Source: Bacillus sp. 2205SS5-2 (GTDB lineage: Bacteria; Bacillota; Bacilli; Bacillales; Bacillaceae_K). From it: a stretch of DNA of 64,000 bases. The translations under genes and the position numbers were made by a program. Numbering within the stretch: the first letter of the stretch is position 1; the number at the start of each line of letters is the position of its first letter. Shown here in pieces: positions 56,084 to 64,000 of this stretch. A model generated the notes under the pieces. The model saw only the letters and a list, made by a program, of their open reading frames with translations. It searched no databases and was not told the origin of the DNA. The stretch covers positions 62,001 through 126,000 of the forward strand of contig NZ_JAYKTS010000003.1 of the NCBI RefSeq assembly GCF_037024155.1, given 5' to 3'.

Positions 56084-56845
56084 TTACTTCTGATTACGAT
56101 CGGCATAAGGATAAAGTGGATCTCGAAGTGAGAACTCGTATGTTTGTCCGTTGACAATGCCAACAATTTTTTCACTATCATAGAGCTCAAGCATGTAATT
56201 GGCCATTTCTTTGGCGGTGTGAAATTGCGGAACAGCCCCTTCATATTGGAACGAGTCCATATCCATCGAACGTTGGGCAAACTCGGTTTCTGTTGCAGCA
56301 GGAGCCAATACTTTTGCCTGTAATTTTGCTCCTTTTCCTAGTAGTTCTTGAGCCAGACCTTCAGTGAAAGCACTGACATAAAATTTTGTGGCACAATAGG
56401 TGACCGCATCAGCAACAATAGTGTAACCACCAGCTGAAGAAACGTTGATTAATTGAGTACCTTCCACCGAAGAATAGTCGCGTACGTAAAGGGAAGAAAG
56501 AACTGTTAATGCTTCAATGTTCAAATGAAGCATTGTTTCGATCTTAGACAGATTCTGTTCACCAACTGAATCGAAGTTTCCAAAACCAGCATTATTGACC
56601 CAAGTTTCGATGTCATATTCTTTCAATGAGTTATAGAGAGAGTGAAGATTTTCTGAAATGGATAAATCCGACGTCTTAATCACAACATTCACAGCTGGGT
56701 ATTTTTGCTGAAGGTCCTTCTTTAATTCTGCTAGCTTTTCTTCTCTTCTAGCGACAACAATTATGTTTTTCCCGCGGCCGGCAAAAGCAAAAGCGGCTTC
56801 GTATCCAATTCCAGAACTAGCACCTGTGATAACCGTATACTTCAT
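56084..56845 (-). CDS. short-chain dehydrogenase/reductase
   Basis: 253 residues, classical SDR: TVITGASSGIGYEAAFAFA (cofactor TGxxxGIG), VNNAGFGNF (NNAG), LINVSSAGG (catalytic Ser), and YCATKFYVSAF (Tyr-x-x-x-Lys). Start ATG 56845 follows AGGAGG; the frame continues upstream only through the MITE. The likely promoter is a MerR-type one 220 bp away (57064-57094), with a MITE lying between promoter and gene. Substrate unknown; the neighbouring MerR regulator suggests induction by an aldehyde or other reactive carbonyl. Confidence 0.9.
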   Translation of the reverse strand: MKYTVITGASSGIGYEAAFAFAGRGKNIIVVARREEKLAELKKDLQQKYPAVNVVIKTSDLSISENLHSLYNSLKEYDIETWVNNAGFGNFDSVGEQNLSKIETMLHLNIEALTVLSSLYVRDYSSVEGTQLINVSSAGGYTIVADAVTYCATKFYVSAFTEGLAQELLGKGAKLQAKVLAPAATETEFAQRSMDMDSFQYEGAVPQFHTAKEMANYMLELYDSEKIVGIVNGQTYEFSLRDPLYPYADRNQK

Positions 56846-56892
56846 TTGTTTTCCTCCTAAATGGATAAACCATTGAATTTTTCTTTCTAGTA

Positions 56893-57052
56893 GGCTGTTT
56901 TCGTATACTGTGGCTGCAGCAAATAAATGTGAATGGAAATCCCCGTAAATGTAGTTCATCGGGTGTGAAATTGATTCTAAGAGATCTCCTAAGTCTATCT
57001 TTATTGAGATGTTTGACTTAATGCGAAAAGCCACAATGTATACGAAAATAGA
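56893..57052 (+). mobile_element. MITE copy I (diverged core) in the SDR leader
   Basis: 160 bp beginning GGCTGTTTTCGTATAC and ending TGTATACGAAAATAGA, with a largely different interior. Flanked by TTTCTAGTA at 56884-56892 and 57053-57061, a perfect 9-bp match (8-bp target duplication plus one chance base). It is inserted between the SDR gene and its promoter. Confidence 0.8.
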
Positions 57053-57063
57053 TTTCTAGTATG

Positions 57064-57094
57064 AGTATAATGGATAGAGTTTACTCTAGGTCAA
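57064..57094 (-). promoter_or_regulatory. MerR-type promoter with 19-bp spacer, reading toward the SDR gene
   Basis: On the minus strand: TTGACC (57094-57089), 19-bp spacer, TATACT (57069-57064). The spacer contains TAGAGT-(2)-ACTCTA (57075-57088), the centred dyad typical of MerR-activated promoters. The MerR gene starts 28 bp beyond the -35 box. Confidence 0.8.
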
Positions 57095-57121
57095 GTAATA
57101 ACCACTCGGAGGTGAGAATTG

Positions 57122-57481
57122 ATGAAATCCATCGGCGAAGTTGCAAGCGTGTTTAATGTGAGTGTTCATACATTACGATATTATGAAAAAGAAGCGATTC
57201 TTTTTCCTCAACGGAATCATAATGGAGAAAGAATTTATGACGAAACACAAATAAAATGGCTACGGTTCGTTCTAAAATTAAAAGAGACTCAGATGCCGAT
57301 TGCACAAATAAAAGAATACACAAAATACGTCAAACAAGGCGAAAAAACCACCTTAGAACGACTAAAACTACTTGAAAACCATCAACAAACCATTCAACAG
57401 CAAATGGAAAATTTACATGCTACAAATGAGATGTTAGAGAAGAAGATTTCGGTGTATAAAGATTATTTAAATACAGTGTGA
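57122..57481 (+). CDS. MerR family transcriptional regulator
   Basis: 119 residues: winged HTH SIGEVASVFNVSVHTLRYYEKEAILFPQRNHNGERIYDETQIKWLRFVLKLKETQMPIAQIKEYTK, then a dimerisation coiled coil (LKLLENHQQTIQQQMENLHATNEMLEKKISVYKDYL). It lacks the Cys of metal-sensing MerR and has no effector domain, like the AdhR/NmlR group that responds to carbonyl or redox stress. GGAGGTGAG precedes the ATG (a TTG lies one codon upstream). Divergent to the SDR gene, whose promoter carries its expected dyad. Confidence 0.92.
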   Translation: MKSIGEVASVFNVSVHTLRYYEKEAILFPQRNHNGERIYDETQIKWLRFVLKLKETQMPIAQIKEYTKYVKQGEKTTLERLKLLENHQQTIQQQMENLHATNEMLEKKISVYKDYLNTV

Positions 57482-57625
57482 TAGGAAATCATGGAGTGGC
57501 AGTCTCTAACCTTTTTTTGAGGTGGACTTTGATTTCCACGTTGTGACAAGTAGGCAAAATTGAGGATTGAAAAACCTATTTAGAGAAAGCAATAAGTACA
57601 AATTTCCAATCCAAACAGTAAATAA

Positions 57626-57820
57626 CTTATTAGCGGTTTGGATGTAACATTAGTCTGTGAAGGACATTCTACAACGGACAATGATGTAAGAAGTGCAGAA
57701 CAAATAATAAAGCATCATAACAATACTCTTTATGGTCATTACAATGTCGAACATTTATCAATTGTTAGAAATACACAGGAAAACTTGTTTCTTCCAATTC
57801 ATGATTCATACTGGCAATAA
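57626..57820 (+). pseudogene. C-terminal remnant of an isochorismatase-like cysteine hydrolase
   Basis: About 64 codons, LISGLDVTLVCEGHSTTDNDV...AEQIIKHHNNTLYGHYNVEHL, match the end of the isochorismatase fold (after the catalytic Cys region, the typical pattern is D-V-x-V-x-x-D-A-H-S-T-x-D). The N-terminal 110-120 residues with the catalytic Asp, Lys and Cys are absent, a stop precedes it and no ribosome site is present. The rest of 57482-58190 has no gene. Confidence 0.7.
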
Positions 57821-57922
57821 AATCCGAAAAATATACATGCACCAACTTAAGAACAACTGGATACGGGTAGGTTGTTTTGTATGCGGGAATTCCGTTATTT
57901 AAGGATATGGTGAATAGAGAAG

Positions 57923-57956
57923 CGCCTAAGGAATGACAAACCTAGGCGTTTTTTTG
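57923..57956 (+). terminator. terminator after the hydrolase remnant
   Basis: CGCCTAAGG and CCTAGGCG arms around a short loop, then seven Ts. Probably the surviving terminator of the decayed gene. Confidence 0.75.
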
Positions 57957-58189
57957 TTATTGAATTTGTTGTCTTAATGGTATTTGACTGCTAATTGCAC
58001 TACTAAGTCTCGTACTAAATGGTGTACGACTTATCGTTTTGTAATTCAAATAGGGACTCATTTCCGTGCAAGAAATACGTTTCTTTTTACTCTAGTCGTA
58101 ACTCATAAGTTTCATATTTTGAGGTCATATTAAACGTGTGCCAAAGTAATTTATGGTAAAAATTTGACAAAGGAATTTCTTTAATTAAG

Positions 58190-58218
58190 TTGACACTTAA
58201 TTAAGTGTAAGCTACAAT
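58190..58218 (+). promoter_or_regulatory. consensus promoter and operator of the ArsR operon
   Basis: TTGACA at 58190-58195, 17-bp spacer, TACAAT at 58213-58218. The perfect 14-bp palindrome CACTTAATTAAGTG (58194-58207) overlaps the -35 box and spacer, with a partial copy (TTAATTAAGT) just upstream at 58181. The ATG follows the -10 box by only 6 nt, so the transcript should be leaderless. Confidence 0.82.
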
Positions 58219-58224
58219 AGTGAC

Positions 58225-58542
58225 ATGATCATTCAAACCATACATTCATTGTCGGTACCGACACGTCTCACCATTTTACAGATTTTACGTGATGGGGAGC
58301 TAACATCAAGTGAAATTGCGTCTCATTTTAGCATTTCAGCACCTGCGATTTCACAACATTTGAAGGTGCTTGAAAGCTCAGGATTAGTGGATGTCCGCAA
58401 AGATGGCACGAAGCGCATTTACAGAATTAGGAGGGAAGGTTTTACTGAATTAAAAGACTTCATTGACCAATTCTGGGAGGACAGTCTGCTTCGATTAAAG
58501 GAAGTAGCTGAAGAGGAGGAAAGGAAAAAGCATGACCAGTGA
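58225..58542 (+). CDS. ArsR family winged-helix regulator
   Basis: 105 residues: SVPTRLTILQILRDGELTSSEIASHFSISAPAISQHLKVLESSGLVDVRKDGTKRIYRI, the ArsR/SmtB head. No metal-binding Cys pair, so it belongs to the non-metal group commonly paired with SRPBCC (AHSA1) genes. No ribosome site: the start lies at the expected transcription start. It overlaps the next gene by 11 bp. Expected to repress its own operon through CACTTAATTAAGTG. Confidence 0.92.
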   Translation: MIIQTIHSLSVPTRLTILQILRDGELTSSEIASHFSISAPAISQHLKVLESSGLVDVRKDGTKRIYRIRREGFTELKDFIDQFWEDSLLRLKEVAEEEERKKHDQ

Positions 58543-58969
58543 ACCGTTAAGAAAAGAAATATTTATTGAATGTAGTCCCGATACGCTTTTCTCCTTTTTT
58601 ATCGATCCAAATAAAATGGTTCGCTGGATCGGGCGACAGATCTTACTCGAACCTAAGGTATCTGGAAAATACCGGATCGATATTGACGGGGAGAACATTG
58701 CCTTAGGGGAGTACAAAGAAATTATTCAGAACGAAAAAATTGTGATGACGTGGGGGTGGGAAAAATCAGAGCTTATGCCACCTGGCTCCAGTACCGTGGA
58801 GTTCTTGTTGAGCCCCTTGAAGAAGGGAACCTTGCTGCAATTAACTCATTACAACATTCCAAGCGAAAAACTGACTTCCAATTCTAACGGCTGGACCCAT
58901 TATATGGACCGACTGCAACGTTTATCGCAAGGAGACAATATTGGGGAAGATCCATGGTCAACAAAATAA
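58532..58969 (+). CDS. SRPBCC/AHSA1 domain protein
   Basis: 145 residues with the helix-grip START-like pattern: REIFIECSPDTLFSFFIDPNKMVRWIGRQILLEPKVSGKYRIDIDG, GEYKEIIQNEKIVMTWGWE, STVEFLLSPLKKGTLLQLTHYNI, and a long C-terminal helix (GWTHYMDRLQRL). Such proteins bind small hydrophobic ligands. GAGGAGG inside the ArsR gene gives its ribosome site; coupled to arsR by overlap. Likely a detoxification or ligand-carrier protein of the ArsR regulon. Confidence 0.88.
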   Translation: MTSEPLRKEIFIECSPDTLFSFFIDPNKMVRWIGRQILLEPKVSGKYRIDIDGENIALGEYKEIIQNEKIVMTWGWEKSELMPPGSSTVEFLLSPLKKGTLLQLTHYNIPSEKLTSNSNGWTHYMDRLQRLSQGDNIGEDPWSTK

Positions 58970-58991
58970 AAAATACAGAGGAGCAACAAAA

Positions 58992-59387
58992 ATGACAATT
59001 ACTATTCATGAAGAAGTTATCTTTCAAGCAACACCGGAAAAACTATATGCAGCCCTAACAGAATCCACGCAATTCAGTGAAGTAACAGGAGGAGCACCAA
59101 CAGACATTCAAGCAGAAGACGGAGGATCATTCTCTTTATTCGGGGGGATGATTACAGGTAGAAACATTGAGCTTGTTCAAAATGAACGTATTGTACAAGC
59201 ATGGCGTCCGGGGAACTGGGAGCAAGGTGTTTATTCATTAGTGAAATTCGAATTGAAGAAACAAGATTCAAGCACGTTATTAGTATTTGATCATATTGGT
59301 TTTCCAGAAGGACAAGCAGAGCACCTAAAAAAGGGTTGGGAAGAAAACTATTGGTCTCCGCTGAAGAAATACTTCGGAGAAGAATAA
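58992..59387 (+). CDS. second SRPBCC/AHSA1 domain protein
   Basis: 131 residues, paralogue of the preceding gene: TITIHEEVIFQATPEKLYAALTESTQFSEVTGG, GGMITGRNIELVQNERIVQAWRPGNWE, STLLVFDHIGFPEG and LKKGWEENYWSPLKKY. Start at ATG 58992 after GAGGAGC, 22 bp downstream of the first SRPBCC stop. Third gene of the ArsR operon. Confidence 0.9.
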   Translation: MTITIHEEVIFQATPEKLYAALTESTQFSEVTGGAPTDIQAEDGGSFSLFGGMITGRNIELVQNERIVQAWRPGNWEQGVYSLVKFELKKQDSSTLLVFDHIGFPEGQAEHLKKGWEENYWSPLKKYFGEE

Positions 59388-59427
59388 GACTAGAGGAGAC
59401 CGGCACAATGACGGTCTCTTTTCTTTA

Positions 59428-59578
59428 GGTTTTTTTTCGTAAGCTTTGTTGCTAGTCATATTCAAAGTTTAAGTGAATCAAGATCGTTACATGTTCGCTG
59501 TTAGTGAGGGAACAAGGTTTGTGATAAATGAAAAGTACCGCATAATTCTTTGTCTCAGGAGCAACAATGTTTACGAAA
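59428..59578. mobile_element. MITE-like element K, second subfamily
   Basis: Starts GGTTTTTTTTCGTAAGCTTTG and ends GAGCAACAATGTTTACGAAA; both termini resemble the same (right) MITE end in opposite orientations. Its last bases run straight into copy J, which seems to have inserted at its right end. Confidence 0.55.
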
Positions 59579-59739
59579 GGCTGTTTTTGCAAAGTTTGTG
59601 GCTTTTCGAATCAGTTGATCATCAATGAAATAGCTTTATTTCGGGCATCATTTCGTCTATTTTTGATGGAAATCAACAGAGAAATGGAAGATTTAATCAA
59701 AAATAAGATAAAATAGCCACAATGTATACGAAAAGAGCC
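59579..59739 (+). mobile_element. MITE copy J
   Basis: Full-length 161-bp copy close to copies B and H. Left flank TTACGAAA and right flank TTGCAAAA match at 6 of 8 positions. The following 158 bp to the pncB start carry no other feature I can support. Confidence 0.8.
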
Positions 59740-59897
59740 TTGCAAAAAATAGATTTTCTCTATTTCCCCACCTTGTTTAACCTATACAAACGAAAGGGTA
59801 TTAATAGAAGAAAAGAGCACAGACGGCTTCAGTGAAATTTCTTACATGAAGTGGATAGTTGTGGGAAAAATGAAAATAAACTAAAGGAGAGATGGCG

Positions 59898-61358
59898 ATG
59901 AAGAACGAGCTAGATGATAGTTTAGCATTACATACGGACCTTTATCAAATTAATATGGCCAAAACTTATTGGGAAGATGGCATCCACAATCGAAAAGCGG
60001 TGTTTGAAGTGTTTTTTCGTAAACTTCCGTTCGGAAATGGGTATGCTGTTTTCGCTGGGCTTGAGCGTGTAATTGAATATGTGAAAAATTTTCATTTCAC
60101 GGAGACGGATATCTCCTATTTAAGAGACCTGGGATATGAAGATGCGTTTCTTCTCTATTTATCAAATTTAAAATTTACAGGAAGCATTCGCTCGATGGAA
60201 GAAGGTGAGCTGGCTTTTGGAAATGTACCTTTGATCCGCGTTGAGGCTCCACTGGCGCAATCTCAATTACTTGAAACAGCACTCTTAAATATTGTGAATT
60301 TCCAAACGCTAATTGCGACTAAAGCGAATCGAATTAAGCAGGTAGTGAAAGAAGATGTTGTGATGGAGTTTGGAACAAGGCGTGCTCATGAAATGGATGC
60401 AGCGGTATGGGGAACAAGAGCCGCCTTTATTGGCGGATGTGATGCGAGTAGTAATGTCCGAGCAGGAAAACTATTTGGATTACCAGTATCTGGGACTCAT
60501 GCCCATTCGATGGTTCAAGCTTATCGAGATGAGTATACAGCCTTTCACAAATACGCAGCTAGTCATAAAGAATGTGTGTTTTTAGTGGATACGTATGACA
60601 CACTAAAGTCAGGAGTTCCAATCGCGATCCAAGTGGCAAAAGAGTTAGGAGATAAAATCAACTTTAAAGGGATTCGTTTAGATAGTGGAGATCTTGCTTA
60701 TTTATCAAAGCAGGCACGAAAAATGCTCGATGATGCAGGATTCACCGAAACGAAAATTGTTGCATCTAATGATTTAGATGAATACACCATCCTGAACTTG
60801 AAAGCACAGGGGGCAAAAATCGATATATGGGGAGTCGGTACAAAACTAATTACCGCCTATGATCAACCAGCACTTGGAGCGGTATATAAGATCGCTTCGA
60901 TTGAGAATGAGACAGGAGAAATGGAAGATACGATTAAAATTTCGAGTAACGTCGAAAAGGTTTCCACCCCAGGCGTAAAAAAAGTGTATAGAATAATAAA
61001 TAAGATTAGCCATAAATCTGAAGGGGACTACATCGCGCTCGATGATGAGACACCTCAAAATGAGAATCGATTAAAAATGTTCCACCCCATCCACACGTAT
61101 ATCAGCAAATTCGTTACGAATTTCGAAGCAAAAGACCTGCATGTAGATGTATTTATAGAAGGGGAATTCGTTTACAAAAGTCCACCTTTAGCCGAAATGA
61201 AGTCCTTTTTAAACGATAACTTAGAATTGCTCTGGGAAGAGTATAAACGGGCTATGAACCCAGAAGAGTATCCTGTCGATTTAAGCATGAAATGCTGGAG
61301 CCAGAAAATGAACTTGATTGAAAAAATAAAAACAAAAGTGGGGAATAAGAGATTATAG
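59898..61358 (+). CDS. pncB: nicotinate phosphoribosyltransferase
   Basis: 486 residues. N-terminal LALHTDLYQINMAKTYW is the family hallmark; FEVFFRKLPFGNGYAVFAGL, VVMEFGTRRAHEMDAAVWG with the catalytic His, GTHAHSMVQAY, FLVDTYDTLKSG, GIRLDSGDLAYLS, and IWGVGTKLITAYDQPALG for PRPP/phosphate binding follow. It joins nicotinate and PRPP to nicotinate mononucleotide in NAD salvage. Start ATG 59898 is 8 nt after AAAGGAG; the ATG two codons earlier touches the ribosome site. Single gene. Confidence 0.95.
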   Translation: MKNELDDSLALHTDLYQINMAKTYWEDGIHNRKAVFEVFFRKLPFGNGYAVFAGLERVIEYVKNFHFTETDISYLRDLGYEDAFLLYLSNLKFTGSIRSMEEGELAFGNVPLIRVEAPLAQSQLLETALLNIVNFQTLIATKANRIKQVVKEDVVMEFGTRRAHEMDAAVWGTRAAFIGGCDASSNVRAGKLFGLPVSGTHAHSMVQAYRDEYTAFHKYAASHKECVFLVDTYDTLKSGVPIAIQVAKELGDKINFKGIRLDSGDLAYLSKQARKMLDDAGFTETKIVASNDLDEYTILNLKAQGAKIDIWGVGTKLITAYDQPALGAVYKIASIENETGEMEDTIKISSNVEKVSTPGVKKVYRIINKISHKSEGDYIALDDETPQNENRLKMFHPIHTYISKFVTNFEAKDLHVDVFIEGEFVYKSPPLAEMKSFLNDNLELLWEEYKRAMNPEEYPVDLSMKCWSQKMNLIEKIKTKVGNKRL

Positions 61359-61463
61359 TGATTCAAATCTATTTTTTTATAAGGTTGTTGGAAAAATAGA
61401 TGATTCTTACGATAAGATGCAGATTGTCTCTTTTTAATCTCAAAGGGGACCATCTTTCTGAAT

Positions 61464-61645
61464 GGCTGTTTTCGCAAAGATTGTGGCTTTTCGAATAAAA
61501 AGGAATCCCTTGACTTGTATGATTTCGTGCTCTTTTCCTAATGAAAAATTCTTCATTTCTAGATTAAAAAGAAGAAATCAATCGAAAAAACCCTACTGCC
61601 TGTTTTTTCTTTGTGTCAAGAGCAACAATGTATACGAAAAGAGCC
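61464..61645 (+). mobile_element. MITE copy L, second subfamily, perfect 8-bp target duplication
   Basis: 182 bp with the same ends (GGCTGTTTTCGCAAAGATTG and TGTATACGAAAAGAGCC) but a core unrelated to the main family. Flanks TTCTGAAT at 61456-61463 and 61646-61653 are identical. It is the type copy for relics at 12867, 29470 and 42809. Confidence 0.85.
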
Positions 61646-61670
61646 TTCTGAATAAATATTTATTATGTCC

Positions 61671-61695
61671 AGTCCCGGCTTCTGGGGCTTTTTTT
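61671..61695 (+). terminator. possible terminator downstream of pncB
   Basis: AGTCCC and GGGGCT pair (one G-U) around a 7-nt loop, then seven Ts. A MITE copy lies between pncB and this hairpin. No gene is seen from 61696 to 62034. Confidence 0.5.
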
Positions 61696-62034
61696 ATCAA
61701 CATTTGGAGGGGAATGCGGGATTATGGAGGACTATTAAGACAAAAACTGCCAAATAAAAGGAAATAAATTTGTTTTTTGATAAAATTCATAAATATTCAA
61801 CAATATGTGCCTATTGTAGGAAGATGGTGGTTGGTTTATAATTATGTTAATATTTAGAATTATTACTCCGGAGAAATAGTGGAAAGGAGCGGAGGGAACA
61901 TTATTTTTTTTGGCAAAAACGTCTAAAAATATTGGAAACACACTGTGCATTAGGGATTTAGTTAACTTAATTTAGTAGGATAGAAAAAGGTTAATATTTA
62001 TTCAAAGAAAAAAGCCATGAATAGGAGTGTATTT

Positions 62035-62733
62035 ATGAAAAAGTTATTCTCAATTTTGATTCTGTTATTAGCTTTAATGGGAACTGCTTCTCAAGTCTCT
62101 GCAAGCAGTTTCACTGAAGATCAGCAAAAGGCTATCGATTTAATCGGAAAAACCAATCAAGAAATCAAGGTGAAAATTGAAGAAGCCGCAGAGAAAGCAG
62201 ATAAGCTTCAAGCCGAATACCTTGCGGACATTCTTAAGTTAGAAGAAGGAAAAAAAGCGACCAAGTTAAAGGAAGAAAGAGAAAAAATCCTTGCTGAACT
62301 AGACGAAAATGCATCTGATGAGAGTAAAGTAGATAAATTACATAAAAAACTAGCAGAAATTGAAAGTGATATTGAAAAAGAGCAAGAGAGAACGAGTGAA
62401 AAAGTTAAAAAGATTCAAAAAGAACTAAGTGATTTGACAGTTGAATTGGCAGCGGAAAATGAAAAAGATTATGAAAAAACAACTAAAAAAATCGATAATT
62501 TAAAAGACAAACTGAAAAAAGTGTCCTCTTATCACGAAGAGATAACGAATAAATATACAGAAGATCTAGAAAAAATAATCAGCAAAGTATATGATGAGAC
62601 CCTTGAAATGTCATTAGAAACTATTGAAGAAGCGGCAGAAGCAGGCGTAATAGCCGAATGTAGTTGGACGCTTGTGCGGTTTGCCGATCGATGGGTATGG
62701 ATTGATCCGATTAAAATTGTAGGAGAAAACTAG
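62035..62733 (+). CDS. secreted coiled-coil protein, unknown
   Basis: 232 residues: signal peptide KKLFSILILLLALMGTASQVSA, then an almost continuous charged helical region (about residues 30-200) with heptad-like EEAAEKADKLQAEYLADILKLEEGKKATKL and IEKEQERTSEKVKKIQKELSDL, ending in a short non-helical domain AGVIAECSWTLVRFADRWVWIDPIKIVG. ATG 62035 follows AGGAGTG. Looks exported to the cell wall space. I do not recognise a family; the Trp-rich tail may be the functional part. Confidence 0.75.
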   Translation: MKKLFSILILLLALMGTASQVSASSFTEDQQKAIDLIGKTNQEIKVKIEEAAEKADKLQAEYLADILKLEEGKKATKLKEEREKILAELDENASDESKVDKLHKKLAEIESDIEKEQERTSEKVKKIQKELSDLTVELAAENEKDYEKTTKKIDNLKDKLKKVSSYHEEITNKYTEDLEKIISKVYDETLEMSLETIEEAAEAGVIAECSWTLVRFADRWVWIDPIKIVGEN

Positions 62734-62829
62734 TCTCATTATGATATTATGAATCCATATTGATAAAGTTTATTAACAAGTATTTGAAATTGAAATACTT
62801 GTTTTTCTTAGTAAAATGAGGTGATCAAG

Positions 62830-63741
62830 ATGGAAGGATTCAAAATCGGGAAAAAGGGCTCTGTTCTTGAAAAAGTTCAATATAATCAGAACGAAATGAG
62901 TCTATTGGCAGATGGAGATGGCACAGAGGTTTTATTTCAAACCATAAAAAAGGATCGCTTATTTTATATTTATCCATCTGAAAACTTGGAAGTGATGGAA
63001 TTTTATTTAATTTTGTCGGGAGAAGTCGAGTGTGAATTAAATAAGGAAAAAGTTAGATTAGGACCTCAGGACTATTTTTCTGCAAAAGGGCTTAAAGAAC
63101 CGATCCATTTCACAACATTAACAGATTTAAAGTTATTGTGGGTAGTAACTGAACCAACATTTTCTACAGTAAGCAAAGAAAGGTCTACTTTAATGGAAGT
63201 AGTAAAACAAGTCGAATTAAAAGATCGATATACTTATATGCACAGCGATCGGGTTGCGAATCACGCTTTTAAAATTGCTAAGAAAATGAACTTAGATATG
63301 TTAAGGTTGGATAAGATAAACACCGCTTGTTTTTTACACGACATTGGAAAAATTCATGTTCCAGAGGAAATATTAAATAAACCTAGTAGATTAACAGATG
63401 AAGAGTTTGCAATCATAAAAAAACATCCTATCGACGGCGCAGAGATGATTAAAGGGACGTATTATGAGGAACTTGTCCCAATCATTGAACAGCACCATGA
63501 ACGATTAAATGGCAGTGGGTATCCTTATGGGCTAAAAGGGGACGAAATTCTTTTAGAAGCTAGAATTGTTGCCGTAAGCGACACGTTTGATGCGATGACA
63601 GAGGACCGAGCCTATCGGAAGGCCTTCACTCCTCAAGTAGCCATGGCTGAGTTGAAAAGTTTATCTGGCTCCCATTACGACACAGAAGTAGTCAATGTTT
63701 TTGAAGGGATTTTAATTGAAGAAGGAGTATTAAGTGGTTGA
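62830..63741 (+). CDS. HD-GYP phosphodiesterase with N-terminal cupin-like sensor
   Basis: 303 residues. The N-terminal 110 residues form a cupin-like barrel (EFYLILSGEVECELNKEKVRLGPQDYFSAKGL) without obvious metal His. The HD-GYP domain has HSDRVANHAFKIAKKM, FLHDIGKIHVPEEILNKPSRLTDEE (HD), and IIEQHHERLNGSGYPYGLKGDEI (HHE..GYP), then AVSDTFDAMTEDRAYRKA. It should hydrolyse cyclic di-GMP in the cytosol. Start ATG 62830 after GAGGTGA; GTG 62821 overlaps that site. It is the only apparently intact c-di-GMP enzyme in the window. Confidence 0.92.
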   Translation: MEGFKIGKKGSVLEKVQYNQNEMSLLADGDGTEVLFQTIKKDRLFYIYPSENLEVMEFYLILSGEVECELNKEKVRLGPQDYFSAKGLKEPIHFTTLTDLKLLWVVTEPTFSTVSKERSTLMEVVKQVELKDRYTYMHSDRVANHAFKIAKKMNLDMLRLDKINTACFLHDIGKIHVPEEILNKPSRLTDEEFAIIKKHPIDGAEMIKGTYYEELVPIIEQHHERLNGSGYPYGLKGDEILLEARIVAVSDTFDAMTEDRAYRKAFTPQVAMAELKSLSGSHYDTEVVNVFEGILIEEGVLSG

Positions 63742-63952
63742 CGTAGTTGAACCTCATTCAAAAAAAGTACAGCAAATTTAAGGTGAATTGATCTTGATAC
63801 GTAGATAAAATCTACATTTGTAAATAATATCAATTTTGAGTGGAATTATTGCCGCCGTTTTGCTTAGAAAAGCTGGAACGCGTTTTCGTTAAATGTCAAT
63901 CGGTAATGTGATGAATACAAACCGACCACAAACAATAAGCGACTCATTCTTC

Positions 63953-63990
63953 CCCTACCATGAAGTAAGTGGTAGGGATCGTTTTATTTC
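63953..63990 (+). terminator. hairpin near the window end
   Basis: CCCTACCA / TGGTAGGG arms with a 9-nt loop, then TCGTTTTATTT. Could terminate the HD-GYP transcript or a gene entering from the right. Nothing else is seen from 63742 on. Confidence 0.6.
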
Positions 63991-64000
63991 TGAAATTCAA

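Overview
The window looks like chromosome from a low-GC Gram-positive bacterium of the Bacillaceae (Bacillus in the broad sense). The reasons are AT-rich intergenic DNA, strong GGAGG-type ribosome sites, frequent TTG and GTG starts, U-tailed hairpin terminators, Bacillus-type protein families (DUF1292, CBO0543, DUF4386, DUF5692, DUF4179, RlmCD) and LacI/CcpA-style operators. I see no rRNA, tRNA, phage or conjugative genes and no intact transposase.

Layout. 1-9.5 kb: partial alpha/beta hydrolase, small DUF genes, a divergent HxlR regulator/epimerase pair, a large sulfatase and an MFS exporter. 9.5-14.8 kb: nitronate monooxygenase-like enzyme, a two-gene ABC-2 exporter and an ECF sigma/anti-sigma pair. 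14.97-22.62 kb: a complete Wadjet-type plasmid-defence operon in the order jetD-jetA-jetB-jetC with overlapping genes; a decayed copy of the jetD 5' end lies 19.5 kb away at 34.43-34.77 kb. 22.7-36 kb: Crp/Fnr regulator, two diguanylate cyclase genes each broken by one in-frame stop, a secreted lipase, MazG-like and RlmCD housekeeping genes and small membrane genes. 36.3-49.3 kb: a carbohydrate region with two LacI repressors, fructokinase, sucrose phosphorylase, a sugar ABC importer lacking its own ATPase and a GH13 alpha-glucosidase. 49.5-64 kb: SNF2 helicase, RNA methyltransferase-like gene, several regulator/target pairs (TetR/DUF5692, MerR/SDR, ArsR/two SRPBCC proteins), nicotinate phosphoribosyltransferase, a secreted coiled-coil protein and an HD-GYP protein.

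How genes work together. Sucrose phosphorylase and fructokinase would turn imported sucrose into glucose-1-phosphate and fructose-6-phosphate; the ABC importer and alpha-glucosidase would supply and trim alpha-glucosides, with LacI-type operators (core AAACGTTT) before the relevant genes. The Wadjet operon would extrude and cleave plasmid DNA. Cyclic-di-GMP signalling in this stretch looks eroded: both synthases carry nonsense codons while the HD-GYP hydrolase is intact.

The least expected content is repetitive DNA. At least 16 loci carry a MITE-like element (about 160 bp when intact) with GGCT-TTTTCG ends and 8-bp target duplications. One copy, just upstream of the first LacI gene, has a GC-rich array inserted in it. 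That array is flanked by a 12-bp direct repeat and contains three long hairpins whose stem sequences differ but stay complementary around a constant CAGG loop. Arrays of a TGCACAACTT motif directly follow the stop codons of two unrelated genes.
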